Source of the DNA: JAAFGT01 sp041485165 | GTDB taxonomy: Bacteria > Acidobacteriota > Terriglobia > Acidiferrales > UBA7541 | NCBI GenBank assembly: GCA_041485165.1 | Contig: JBGPJC010000153.1 | Coordinates: 1-7,394, forward strand | Length of the DNA stretch: 7,394 bases | Direction of reading: 5' to 3' | Shown: one piece after another, positions 1-6,097 of the stretch | Position numbering within the stretch: the stretch's first letter is position 1 | Layout: every line of letters begins with the position of its first letter | Notes under the pieces: model-generated | What the model was told of the DNA's origin: nothing | The model's input: only the letters and a program-made list of their open reading frames with translations | The model's database searches: none | Made by a program: the position numbers and the translations under genes

Positions 1-151
1 CGGATTCACTACGGTGAAAGGCCAGGGCGGCGAGTTGAAGCTCCTCAACCTGACCAAGAAAGTCCACGACCTGCTGCAAATCACCAAGCTGTTTACGGTT
101 TTCGACGTGCACTCCGACGAACAGAAGGCGCTGTCCAGCTTTCACACCTAG
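1..151 (+). CDS. STAS-domain protein, probable anti-sigma-factor antagonist (C-terminal end only)
   Basis: This is the last 49 codons of a gene entering from the left edge, read in the frame starting at base 2 and ending with TAG at 149-151. The visible protein has the order expected of the final strand and helix of a SpoIIAA/RsbV-like STAS domain: GGELKLLNLTKKVHDLLQIT, then LFTVFDVHSDEQKAL. In that family this region is the C-terminal helix and edge strand, and the protein binds an anti-sigma kinase to release a sigma factor. The phosphorylatable Ser lies upstream of the window, so whether this copy is active cannot be seen. It is convergent with the peptidase gene, with 28 bp between the stop codons. 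The family call rests on pattern recognition of a short fragment. Confidence 0.72.
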   Translation, partial: GFTTVKGQGGELKLLNLTKKVHDLLQITKLFTVFDVHSDEQKALSSFHT

Positions 152-154
152 GCT

Positions 155-179
155 GCGCAGGTTTCCCGGGCACCCGCGC
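155..179. terminator. Candidate hairpin between convergent genes
   Basis: The 28-bp gap between the two convergent stop codons contains GCGCAGG (155-161) and CCCGCGC (173-179), which pair at six of seven positions around an 11-base loop. It sits where a bidirectional terminator would be expected. Neither strand has a T-run after the stem, so it is not a canonical intrinsic terminator. In GC-rich DNA a stem this short can arise by chance. Confidence 0.25.
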
Positions 180-1874
180 TTACTGGCGTTTGCCGGCCGC
201 CCGCATCATGGCCTCGCGTTTGGCTTTGAATTCCGTTCCCGGCTTCCACTCTGGAAATTTCGGCTCGTTGGCCACGCGGAACCCCACCAGGAAGTAAAGC
301 TGCGCATCCTCGAGCGCCCCGGAAAGGTCCCAGTCCTGCTTCACATCGTCGGAAGGCTTGTGGTAATCCTCGCGGACGTAGCGCTCGCGCATTTGCAGGC
401 CCCAGCCTTCCGGCCGCCCAATGTACTCGATGCCCTCGCCGGGGAAGATAGCGGGAACGCCCTGCTTGGAAAACTCGAAATGGTCGGAGCGGTAGAAGTA
501 ACCTTTTTCCGGCTCGGGATCCCCTTTCACGGTGCGCCCCTGCTCGTGCGCCGCAGCGTCCACAACTTCATCCAGGGTGGAGTTGCCGCGCCCGATCATC
601 ACGATGTCGCGCGTGCGCCCCAGCGCGTTCATCCCGTCCATGTTGATCACCGCCGCGGTGTCGGTGAGGGGATGCAGCGGGTGCTCGGCATAGTAGCGCG
701 AGCCCAGCAGGCCCTGCTCCTCCGCCGTGACGGAGAGAAAGAGGATCGAGCGCCTGGGCGGCACTTCCAGTTGCCGGTACGCGCGGGCGATCTCCAACAG
801 CGCGGCCACACCCGAGGCGTTGTCCAGCGCGCCGTTGTAAATTTTGTCGCTGTTCACCTCCGGGCCGATGCCCAGATGGTCCCAGTGCGCGGTGTAGATG
901 ACGAATTCCTTGCGCAGCTTGGGATCGCTGCCGGTCAGCTTGGCGATTAAATTGTACGACTGCACCTCGCGCAGCTTGTTGTGGATGACGATCTGCGCCT
1001 TCACCCCCAGCGGCACGGGGCGGAAGTCGCGGCTGAGCGCGGCCTTCTTGAGCGTGGCGAAGTCCTTTCCGGCCAGCCGGAAGAGCCTGGCCGCCTGCTC
1101 GCTGGTGATCCAGCCCTCCACCGCAGCGCGGCCCGCGTTCTTGTCCGGCGCGACCAGATCGAACTGCTCGCCGCTCTTCTGCGCCACCACCGCCCAGGGG
1201 TAGCCGGCGGGGCCGGTCTCGTGGACAATCAGGCAACCAGCGGCGCCCAACTCCGCAGCCTTCTCGTACTTGTAGGTCCAGCGGCCGTAATACTTCATGG
1301 CCTTGCCGCCGAACAGGGACTGGTCTTCGTAGCCGGGATCGTTTACCAGCACGATCAGAATCTTGCCCTTGACGTCCACGCCCTTGAAGTCGTCCCACTG
1401 GTATTCCGGGGCCTGCGCGCCGTAGCCAACGAAGATGGCCTCGGCGTCCGCCGAAATCGATTCGGTGACGCGCTTGGTCCAGGCCACAAAATCGCTCCGG
1501 AAATTCAACTCGAGCTTCTTGCCGCCGCCCGCGAAGGTGAGCTTCATCGCCGGGTCGGGGGTGATGCCGACCAGAGGGACTTTCTGGAGAAAGGTGCCGT
1601 CCGGATTCCCTGGCTCGAGATTAATGGCATGGAATTGGGTCTGGATATAAGCGAGAGTCTGCACCTCTCCCCGGGAACCCGGGGCGCGGCCTTCGAAATC
1701 GTCCGATGCCAGCGTGCGGATGTGGTTCAGCAGCGCGATCGCGGTGAAACTCTTCAGCCCGGCCTGCGAAGGGCTGGGTGTCGGCGCAGTGTTGCAGGCC
1801 GCAAGCGCCAGGAGCAGCCCTACTGCGGCCGCCGCCGAGCGCCCGCGTCGAAACTGGCTCGATGCCTTCGGCAT
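180..1874 (-). CDS. M28-family zinc metallopeptidase lipoprotein with PA domain
   Basis: Predicted 564-residue exported aminopeptidase-like enzyme of family M28. The start is ATG at 1874, preceded by GGAGAGGAG (1881-1889) six bases away. The frame stays open 102 codons further upstream, but that extension is antisense to the 68-aa gene and lacks protein character. Residues 1-27 form a lipoprotein signal: Arg-rich start, Ala/Leu core, and lipobox LAAC with Cys27. A Pro/Ser linker follows. Residues about 145-290 look like the inserted PA domain common in these peptidases. The di-zinc ligands of the family are all recognisable: His330 and Asp332 (AHWDHLG), Asp351 (LDNASG), Glu385 as probable catalytic base with Glu386 (TAEEQG), Asp413 (NMDGMN) and His505 (DYHKPSD). 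The protein should therefore be an active, membrane-tethered exopeptidase outside the cytoplasm. Exact substrate is not predictable. Motifs and lipobox are seen directly; localisation is inferred. Confidence 0.93.
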   Translation of the reverse strand: MPKASSQFRRGRSAAAAVGLLLALAACNTAPTPSPSQAGLKSFTAIALLNHIRTLASDDFEGRAPGSRGEVQTLAYIQTQFHAINLEPGNPDGTFLQKVPLVGITPDPAMKLTFAGGGKKLELNFRSDFVAWTKRVTESISADAEAIFVGYGAQAPEYQWDDFKGVDVKGKILIVLVNDPGYEDQSLFGGKAMKYYGRWTYKYEKAAELGAAGCLIVHETGPAGYPWAVVAQKSGEQFDLVAPDKNAGRAAVEGWITSEQAARLFRLAGKDFATLKKAALSRDFRPVPLGVKAQIVIHNKLREVQSYNLIAKLTGSDPKLRKEFVIYTAHWDHLGIGPEVNSDKIYNGALDNASGVAALLEIARAYRQLEVPPRRSILFLSVTAEEQGLLGSRYYAEHPLHPLTDTAAVINMDGMNALGRTRDIVMIGRGNSTLDEVVDAAAHEQGRTVKGDPEPEKGYFYRSDHFEFSKQGVPAIFPGEGIEYIGRPEGWGLQMRERYVREDYHKPSDDVKQDWDLSGALEDAQLYFLVGFRVANEPKFPEWKPGTEFKAKREAMMRAAGKRQ

Positions 1875-1956
1875 GGACGTCTCCTCTCCAGATGACCCGC
1901 GCATCTTACCGCCTGCCGAGCCGCGTGAACAGGCGTTTGCTGGCGCTGCGCTCTCC

Positions 1957-1970
1957 GGCGGCCGGCCGCC
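1957..1970. repeat. 14-bp perfect palindrome in the divergent spacer
   Basis: GGCGGCCGGCCGCC reads identically on both strands and lies between the divergently transcribed peptidase gene and the 68-aa gene. It ends four bases before a candidate -35 element for the plus-strand gene. The position would suit an operator, but the palindrome is made only of G and C in GC-rich DNA, so chance is a real alternative. Confidence 0.35.
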
Positions 1971-1974
1971 CCGA

Positions 1975-2003
1975 TTGCAATCCCTCGGTTTCGGCAGCAG
2001 AAT
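1975..2003 (+). promoter_or_regulatory. Candidate sigma70-type promoter for the 68-aa gene
   Basis: TTGCAA (1975-1980) and CAGAAT (1998-2003) are separated by 17 bases, and each matches the sigma70 consensus at four of six positions. Transcription would begin near 2010, very close to the GGAG at 2010-2013 and 13 bases before the ATG. That is tight, which lowers confidence. Confidence 0.3.
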
Positions 2004-2022
2004 AACAACGGAGCTGAAACCA

Positions 2023-2229
2023 ATGTTCACAGTCGGAGAGCGCGTGCGCGTCAATCTGGCCGGTTTGAAGGTGAAGCACGTCCTCTTCCAGGCCGCAGTC
2101 ACCGACGCCGTCGGCGACATCGTCAAGAAAACCTCGGAAACCCCGCCCATGTACCTCGTTCGTCTCCTGTTTTCTTTCAAAGGCGTGGACGAAGTGGAAG
2201 TCCCCGAAGACCGCGTGCGGAAATTCTGA
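2023..2229 (+). CDS. Small conserved-looking protein, 68 aa, possible SH3-like beta-barrel
   Basis: A short cytoplasmic protein without signal peptide or membrane segment. GGAG at 2010-2013 lies nine bases before the ATG. The sequence alternates hydrophobic and charged residues in a strand-like way: FTVGERVRVNL at residues 2-12, a middle segment at 20-33, YLVRLLF at 44-50, and EVEVPEDRVRKF at the C-terminus. This arrangement (a GxxVRV opening strand, and a closing V-P-E-x-R-V) is typical of small SH3-like or KOW-like barrels, but I cannot name a family. It is divergent from the peptidase gene and stands 125 bp before the LLM oxidoreductase gene. The frame is favoured over the antisense extension of the peptidase because of its own ribosome-binding site and normal amino-acid composition. 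Function unknown. Confidence 0.68.
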   Translation: MFTVGERVRVNLAGLKVKHVLFQAAVTDAVGDIVKKTSETPPMYLVRLLFSFKGVDEVEVPEDRVRKF

Positions 2230-2273
2230 AGACCTAGTTCCGCGCTCCGAACCTGGAACGCCAGCGACTCGGC

Positions 2274-2304
2274 TTGAATCCCCTTTCGGGCTTTGTGCTA
2301 TCCT
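2274..2304 (+). promoter_or_regulatory. Candidate promoter for the LLM oxidoreductase gene
   Basis: TTGAAT (2274-2279) and TATCCT (2299-2304) lie 19 bases apart, which is slightly long. The -10 is preceded by TGTGC, giving a partly extended -10 look. Both hexamers match four of six consensus positions. The leader to the ATG would be about 45 bases. Confidence 0.33.
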
Positions 2305-2354
2305 GCGGGCCGAATTCCGCTAGCTCGGAAAAAACCGGAAAAGGGGGAAATATC

Positions 2355-3440
2355 ATGCCACCGGCCGACAGGCTTGGCGTGTTCTTGGAAGCACTCCCGC
2401 TGGCGGAGGTCAGGCGCTTTGCGCGCCGCGCCGACGAACGCGGCTGGTGGAGCGCCTGGCTCCCGGAGATCACCTTTGGCGACGCCTTCGTCCCCGCCGC
2501 TGTCGCAGGCATGGAAACCTCCCGCCTGCAACTGGGCACCGGTGTGGTCGGCATCTGGAGCCGCTCGCCGGTGGTCATGGCGCTGACCACCGCCAGCCTC
2601 AACCAGCTCTGCCCGGGGCGCGTGATCCTGGGACTTGGTTTGCAGGCCCGCTCCTACGTGGAAGACTGGCACGGCGCCAAATACCACAAGCAGCTCACCG
2701 CCATGCGCGAGTACCTGACCATCGTGCGGCGCATCCTGGCGGGAGAATGCGTCACGCTGCAAGGCGAAGTGTTTCGCGTCAAGAATTTCCAGTTGCACAT
2801 GCCGCCTGCCGACCCGCCCATCCCCATCTACATGGCGGCCATCGGTCCCAAGATGCTGCAGCTCGCCGGAGAGATCGCCGATGGCGTGCTGGGTTACTTT
2901 TATTCGCTGCCGTACATCCAGAACGTGGTGCTGCCCAGCCTCAAGGCCGGAGCGGCGCGCTCGGGGCGCTCGTTGGACCGCTTCGACTTGGCTTGCGGCC
3001 TTCCCGCTCTCATTTCCCGCAACGGCCGCGCATTGCAGCAGATCAAAGGGCAGATCCTGATGTTTGCCACCGCGGGCGGCTCTTCGCCCGCTTACGCCGA
3101 AAGCATCGCCCAGGCTGGCTTTGGCTCACAGTTGCGGGAAATCCAGGAACGCGTGGCGAGGAAGGACATGCGCGGCGCCCTCGGCGTGATCAGCGACGAG
3201 ATGGCCGACACGTTTACTTTTGCCGGAACTCCCGAACACGTGAACCAGCGCATCGCCTCTTACCACGCGGCCGGAGTGAACAGCGTGGTCCTCAATCCCT
3301 CGCCGCCGGACGTCTATTTCCCGCTTTTCCAGGGTCAGTTCCCCGAAGGCGCGGAAGTGCCGCCGTTTTCCTTCCCGGAATACCTGCGAGTCATCCAGGA
3401 TGTCATTGACTTTCGCTCCGGCTTGGCCGCGGCGCGGTAA
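2355..3440 (+). CDS. LLM-class (luciferase-like) FMN- or F420-dependent oxidoreductase
   Basis: Predicted 361-residue soluble TIM-barrel oxidoreductase of the bacterial-luciferase superfamily. The ATG at 2355 follows AGGGGGA (2342-2348) by six bases. An open frame 27 codons longer has no such site and overlaps the candidate promoter. Family signatures in order: an opening strand RLGVFLEA (6-13) and helix ending ADERGWWSAWLPE (26-38), LQLGTGVVGIWSRSP (58-72), the GRVILGLGLQAR strand and turn (88-99), PIPIYMAAIGPKMLQLAGEI (155-174) followed by ADGVL, and a C-terminal TFAGTPEHVNQRI (288-300). The last three are typical of the F420-dependent methylene-H4MPT-reductase-like branch, so F420 is a plausible cofactor, but FMN cannot be excluded. 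Substrate is unknown. The aminotransferase gene begins 62 bp downstream on the same strand, so co-transcription is possible. Confidence 0.9.
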   Translation: MPPADRLGVFLEALPLAEVRRFARRADERGWWSAWLPEITFGDAFVPAAVAGMETSRLQLGTGVVGIWSRSPVVMALTTASLNQLCPGRVILGLGLQARSYVEDWHGAKYHKQLTAMREYLTIVRRILAGECVTLQGEVFRVKNFQLHMPPADPPIPIYMAAIGPKMLQLAGEIADGVLGYFYSLPYIQNVVLPSLKAGAARSGRSLDRFDLACGLPALISRNGRALQQIKGQILMFATAGGSSPAYAESIAQAGFGSQLREIQERVARKDMRGALGVISDEMADTFTFAGTPEHVNQRIASYHAAGVNSVVLNPSPPDVYFPLFQGQFPEGAEVPPFSFPEYLRVIQDVIDFRSGLAAAR

Positions 3441-3502
3441 CTGGAACACGCCTGCGGACTCCGCTGGACTGAGGTAAACTAAGAGCCGCGTCGGAGGCCG
3501 GC

Positions 3503-4381
3503 ATGATCCATCGCTACGTCTATCACAACGACCTCGTGCTCCCGGTCGAGCAGGTGCGTCTCTCCCCCGGACAAGCGGGTCTGCTCAACGGCTGGGGCCT
3601 GTTCACCACGTTGCGCATCGTCGAGGGAGAAGCCTTCGCCTACGAGCGCCACTGGCGCCGCCTGGTCCGCGACGCTGCGCGCACGCGCCTGCCCTTTCCG
3701 TTTGACGCCGAAGATGTGCGCCGCAAGCTTGCCGAAGTGGTCCGCGCTAACCAGGTGCGCCAGGGCTCGGCGCGCATCTATTTGATCTACAACCGCACCG
3801 GCTTCTGGCAGAGCGAAGAGAGCCTGCCGGAAGTAGACCTGATCCTCTACACCGCCGGGCTCCCGCCTCATCGCGAGCCGGCGCGTCTGGACCTTCGGCC
3901 GCACGGCCGCCACGCCGCTTCACCGCTCTCCAGCGTCAAGACCACGGCCTGGCTCAACAATGTGTGGCACTTGCACCAGGCCCAGCAAGCCGGCTTTGAC
4001 GAAGTCCTGCTGCTGAACGAGCGCGGCGAGATTGCCGAATGCACCGCGGCGAACATTTTCCTGTACCGCGGCGGCCGCATCCTCACTCCGCCGCTGACTT
4101 CCGGCTGCCTCGAGGGAGTTACCCGCGCCGTGCTCCTGGAGATTGCGCCTGGTGCCGGCGTTCCCGTTGAGGAGCGCGCGCTGTTGCCCGGAGACCTGGC
4201 CAATGTCGAGGAAGTTTTTATTTCTTCCACCAACCGCAACCTGCTGGGTGTAAGCGAAGTGGGGCCCTACCGCTTTCCGAATGCGCCCGGCCCGGTGACC
4301 GCGAAGCTCAACAAGCTGTTTGATGAGTATGTCGCCGCCTACATCGCCCAGCGCGCCGCAGCCGCCGCTCCACGCCGCTAG
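3503..4381 (+). CDS. Class IV PLP-dependent aminotransferase/lyase (BCAT / aminodeoxychorismate lyase type)
   Basis: Predicted 292-residue cytosolic PLP enzyme of fold type IV. The ATG at 3503 has CGGAGG (3492-3497) five bases upstream. Family features: the GLLNGWGLFTTLRI opening (26-39), the YERHWRRL element in which Arg53 should hold the PLP phosphate, Lys146 (SSVKTTAW) as the Schiff-base lysine, Glu179 in IAECTAANIF (177-186), and GCLEGVTRAVLLE (201-213), which closes the cofactor site. SSTNRNLLGV (241-250) is a late conserved loop. The AECTAANIF form resembles E. coli PabC (VTECCAANLF), suggesting aminodeoxychorismate lyase for p-aminobenzoate and folate synthesis. The length also fits branched-chain or D-amino-acid aminotransferases. 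No pabA or pabB is visible nearby, so I leave the symbol blank. The Ala/Arg-rich tail (about 283-292) looks nonconserved. Confidence 0.88.
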   Translation: MIHRYVYHNDLVLPVEQVRLSPGQAGLLNGWGLFTTLRIVEGEAFAYERHWRRLVRDAARTRLPFPFDAEDVRRKLAEVVRANQVRQGSARIYLIYNRTGFWQSEESLPEVDLILYTAGLPPHREPARLDLRPHGRHAASPLSSVKTTAWLNNVWHLHQAQQAGFDEVLLLNERGEIAECTAANIFLYRGGRILTPPLTSGCLEGVTRAVLLEIAPGAGVPVEERALLPGDLANVEEVFISSTNRNLLGVSEVGPYRFPNAPGPVTAKLNKLFDEYVAAYIAQRAAAAAPRR

Positions 4382-4485
4382 AAACTCCTGGCCTCTTACA
4401 ACTGCAACTCTCCCCAATCCGTACGGGGCGTGGCCCGAAATTTTTGGACTTCCCATGCGTACTAGAAAGGTAGAGGCAACCGGGC

Positions 4486-5229
4486 ATGAAGAAGAGACGA
4501 GTCGTGAACATCACCCTTCTAGCGCTGGCGGGATTGCTGCTCGCAGGCAGGATGGCCGGCCGATCCCACAAGCTGCGACCCGACGGCCAGAATACCGCGC
4601 CGGTAACCACCGGCCAGGCCGAGAACGGGGTGATGCAACAGATGTCCCATCACCACATGGGCCATGACATGGCCAACATGGACGCGCATATGAAATGGAC
4701 TGCTTCGCGGCCGGTCGGCGCCGATGACCAGGCGCGCGCCGTTGCCCTGCTGGCCAAGTTGCGCGCCACGCTCGAGAAGTACAAGGACTACCGCGTCGCG
4801 CTCGACGACGGATACAAACCTTTCCTCGCTCATCTGCCGCTGCCGGAACATCACTTCACCAATTACAAGTACGGCTTCCTGGCGGCTTTCTCGTTTGACC
4901 CGGAAAAGCCCACGTCGTTGCTCTACCAGCGCACCGCGGACGGCTGGAAGCTCACCGGAGCGATGTACACCGCGCCGGCACGCTGGGCCGAAGACAAGCT
5001 GAACGAGCGCGTGCCGCTCAGCGTCGCTCGTTGGCACGCACACGTAAACATCTGCTTGCCCAGGGAGCATCCCAACACCTCGGACTGGACCAGGTTCGGC
5101 CCCGGCGGGAGCATCAGCACCGCGCAAGCGTGCGAGGCCGCGGGCGGCAAGTTCGTTCCGCAGTTATTCGGCTGGATGGTGCACGTCTATCCCTTCGAGA
5201 AAGACCCCGAGGAGATCTGGCCCCACTGA
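4486..5229 (+). CDS. Exported or membrane-anchored protein of unknown function with His/Met-rich segment
   Basis: Predicted 247-residue protein. The ATG at 4486 follows AGAGG (4472-4476) by nine bases. Residues 1-25 are a signal peptide or signal anchor: KKRR, then a hydrophobic stretch at about 9-20. Residues 50-69 hold six Met and five His (SHHHMGHDM in the middle), the composition of periplasmic copper- or silver-binding segments. A globular domain follows at about 75-247 with LDDGYKPF (106-113), PLPEHHFTNY (118-127), DPEKPTSLLYQRTADGWKLT (138-157), GAMY (158-161), RWHAHVNICLP (182-192) and the terminal WMVHVYPFE (230-238). I have the impression of related uncharacterised bacterial proteins sharing the PE-LLY / GAMY / WHxHxxxC / HVYPFE pattern, but I recall no function. 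His122, His123, His184, His186 and Cys190 are candidate metal ligands. It stands 104 bp after the aminotransferase gene and converges with hicBA. Confidence 0.85.
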   Translation: MKKRRVVNITLLALAGLLLAGRMAGRSHKLRPDGQNTAPVTTGQAENGVMQQMSHHHMGHDMANMDAHMKWTASRPVGADDQARAVALLAKLRATLEKYKDYRVALDDGYKPFLAHLPLPEHHFTNYKYGFLAAFSFDPEKPTSLLYQRTADGWKLTGAMYTAPARWAEDKLNERVPLSVARWHAHVNICLPREHPNTSDWTRFGPGGSISTAQACEAAGGKFVPQLFGWMVHVYPFEKDPEEIWPH

Positions 5230-5357
5230 TGCCGCTTCCCGGCGCCAAGGCCCTGGCCCTGGTGCACCTCAACGGAGCGTAGCAAAGGATCTCTCTTGTG
5301 CAGACTTCGGAACTGAGCAACCCTGGAAACCCGGCATTCGTTTGCCCGGAAAGCTGA

Positions 5358-5591
5358 CTATCTCCCCTCCAGAAAATCGATCAATTCCTCGCGCGTAAAT
5401 CCTGCTTCCCGCAACAATGCGACAAGAGTGCCTTTTGGCATGTCGCGATTGTGCCGCGGTACGACGGCGCGGCGCTTTGAAGACGGATGCTAGAAGATGA
5501 AATGACTTCCAGAAACGTGGTCAAGCACAAAACCGTTCCGCTCCAAAAACCGCATGACTTCGCGCGGCTTAACGGCGGACAGTTTCGGCAT
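5358..5591 (-). pseudogene. hicA: hicA mRNA-interferase toxin, interrupted by an in-frame TAG
   Basis: Reading from ATG at 5591 to TAG at 5358-5360 gives a full-length HicA-like frame of 77 codons, but codon 34 (5490-5492) is TAG. Before it the protein is MPKLSAVKPREVMRFLERNG followed by FVLDHVSGSHFIF. After it comes HPSSKRRAVVPRHNR, then DMPKGTLVALLREAGFTREE and LIDFLEGR. Both halves match the HicA double-stranded-RNA-binding fold, including the GSH motif with His30 as the catalytic residue and the closing helix of the family. The normal residue at codon 34 is often Tyr, Arg or Lys, so one substitution (for example from TAC, TAT or AAG) explains the stop. The 33-residue product would lack most of the fold and is probably inactive. 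The start overlaps the end of hicB by 23 bp, the usual hicBA arrangement. Readthrough or a sequencing error would restore it. Confidence 0.85.
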
Positions 5592-5853
5592 ACTCGAGAT
5601 CCAAGGACGCCACCAGCGTTTCGTTGTCCGTTGGGATGGGCTCCTTGTGCTTCCTCAGGCTCTCGATATAGCCGGTGATGGCATCTCGCGCCATTCGCTT
5701 GGCTTCGCTCAGGGTGCGGCCATAGGTGACGCAGCCGGGCAGAGCGGGCACCATGGCGGTGAAACCGCCCTCGCGCTCCGGCCGCAGGACAATGTTGAAA
5801 TGGCCGCGTGCCTTCTTCATGACTTGAGCCATCTTATCGGAGCGCCCCAACAC
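5569..5853 (-). CDS. hicB: HicB-family antitoxin
   Basis: Small protein of the HicB/UPF0150 family, the antitoxin that binds and blocks HicA. The conserved core is visible: FNIVLRPEREGGFTAMVPAL (19-38 counting from the GTG start), then PGCVTYGRTLSEAKRMARDA (39-58), followed by an amphipathic helix and a short tail. The tail has no evident HTH or ribbon-helix-helix, so this is the short form without a clear DNA-binding domain. The start is uncertain: GTG at 5853 (94 aa) has GGAG seven bases upstream; ATG at 5832 (87 aa) or 5820 (83 aa) would fit the usual HicB N-terminus better but lack a good site. The final 23 bp overlap hicA, so the two were translated from one message. The frame is intact although the partner toxin is broken, as expected when a toxin is lost first. 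Confidence 0.88.
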   Translation of the reverse strand: MLGRSDKMAQVMKKARGHFNIVLRPEREGGFTAMVPALPGCVTYGRTLSEAKRMARDAITGYIESLRKHKEPIPTDNETLVASLDLEYAETVRR

Positions 5854-5860
5854 TGGTCAA
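5833..5860 (-). promoter_or_regulatory. Candidate promoter overlapping the hicB start region
   Basis: On the minus strand TTGACC (5855-5860, five of six matches to the -35 consensus) and GATAAG (5833-5838, four of six) are 16 bases apart. If used, transcription would begin downstream of the GTG and ATG(5832) codons, forcing a nearly leaderless start at the ATG at 5820. This conflicts with the ribosome-binding site for the GTG, so only one of the two readings is likely right. Confidence 0.22.
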
Positions 5861-5958
5861 CTCCGCCGATGGGATGCGGTGCGTCAAGCTGCTTGTGTAA
5901 GGAGTTCGAAGCGCGCCTTTTGCGTCCTGGATGCTCCTGCGGGGTGCAACCGCGCGCA

Positions 5959-6012
5959 CATCCTCAGAGTTTACTGGCTAGTTTGTGGCGACACCGCATC
6001 CTCGGAGTTTAC
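5959..6012. repeat. Pair of 16-bp direct repeats, one mismatch, upstream of hicB
   Basis: CATCCTCAGAGTTTAC (5959-5974) recurs as CATCCTCGGAGTTTAC (5997-6012), a period of 38 bases. They lie in the 244-bp spacer between the hicB start and the end of the NTF2-like gene, which otherwise holds no convincing gene. Two copies cannot be called an array. They may be protein-binding sites, remnants of a mobile or intergenic repeat, or an old duplication. Confidence 0.6.
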
Positions 6013-6013
6013 C

Positions 6014-6049
6014 CGCCAATGCCAAGGCGGGCCGCCTTGCCTTCTGGCG
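6014..6049. repeat. Two-tier inverted repeat upstream of hicB
   Basis: An inner dyad CAAGGCGG (6023-6030) and CCGCCTTG (6032-6039) is perfect, with a one-base centre. It is framed by an outer dyad CGCCA (6014-6018) and TGGCG (6045-6049), separated from the inner arms by four and five bases. It starts two bases after the second direct repeat. On the minus strand it lies 48 bp past the stop of the NTF2-like gene, so it could form an mRNA 3'-end hairpin. There is no T-run, so it is not a standard intrinsic terminator. A protein-binding palindrome is the alternative. Confidence 0.55.
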
Positions 6050-6097
6050 AGTCTTAACTCCAGCGTGAACTACCGCGGTGGATTAATCCTACTTTAC

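Noticed and set aside
360..1895. Long plus-strand open frames (360-950 and 981-1895) inside the peptidase gene
   Set aside because: They are antisense to a gene with every M28 motif in place, and their composition is that of GC-rich shadow frames.
1875..2180. A 102-codon upstream extension of the M28 peptidase frame on the minus strand
   Set aside because: It precedes a perfect lipoprotein signal and a strong ribosome-binding site at the ATG at 1874, it is antisense to the 68-aa gene, and its sequence is Arg/Pro/Ser-rich without protein character.
2447..3409. A 320-codon open frame inside the LLM oxidoreductase gene
   Set aside because: Its product is rich in Arg, Pro, His and Gly with no recognisable motif, and the overlapping frame carries all family signatures.
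5230..5357. The convergent gap between the His/Met-rich protein gene and hicA
   Set aside because: A weak CCGGCA/TGCCCGG pairing is visible near 5332-5350, but it has a bulge and no T-run, so I did not call a terminator. No gene is supported here.
5898..5920. A TTCGAA stretch resembling a tRNA T-loop
   Set aside because: The flanking bases do not pair as a T-stem, and no acceptor or anticodon arm can be drawn on either strand.
5959..6012. A possible CRISPR or tandem repeat array
   Set aside because: Only two repeat units of 16 bp are present and there is no cas gene.
5554..6057. A 167-codon plus-strand open frame spanning hicB and the spacer
   Set aside because: It is antisense to a clear HicB protein, has no good ribosome-binding site and no recognisable domain.
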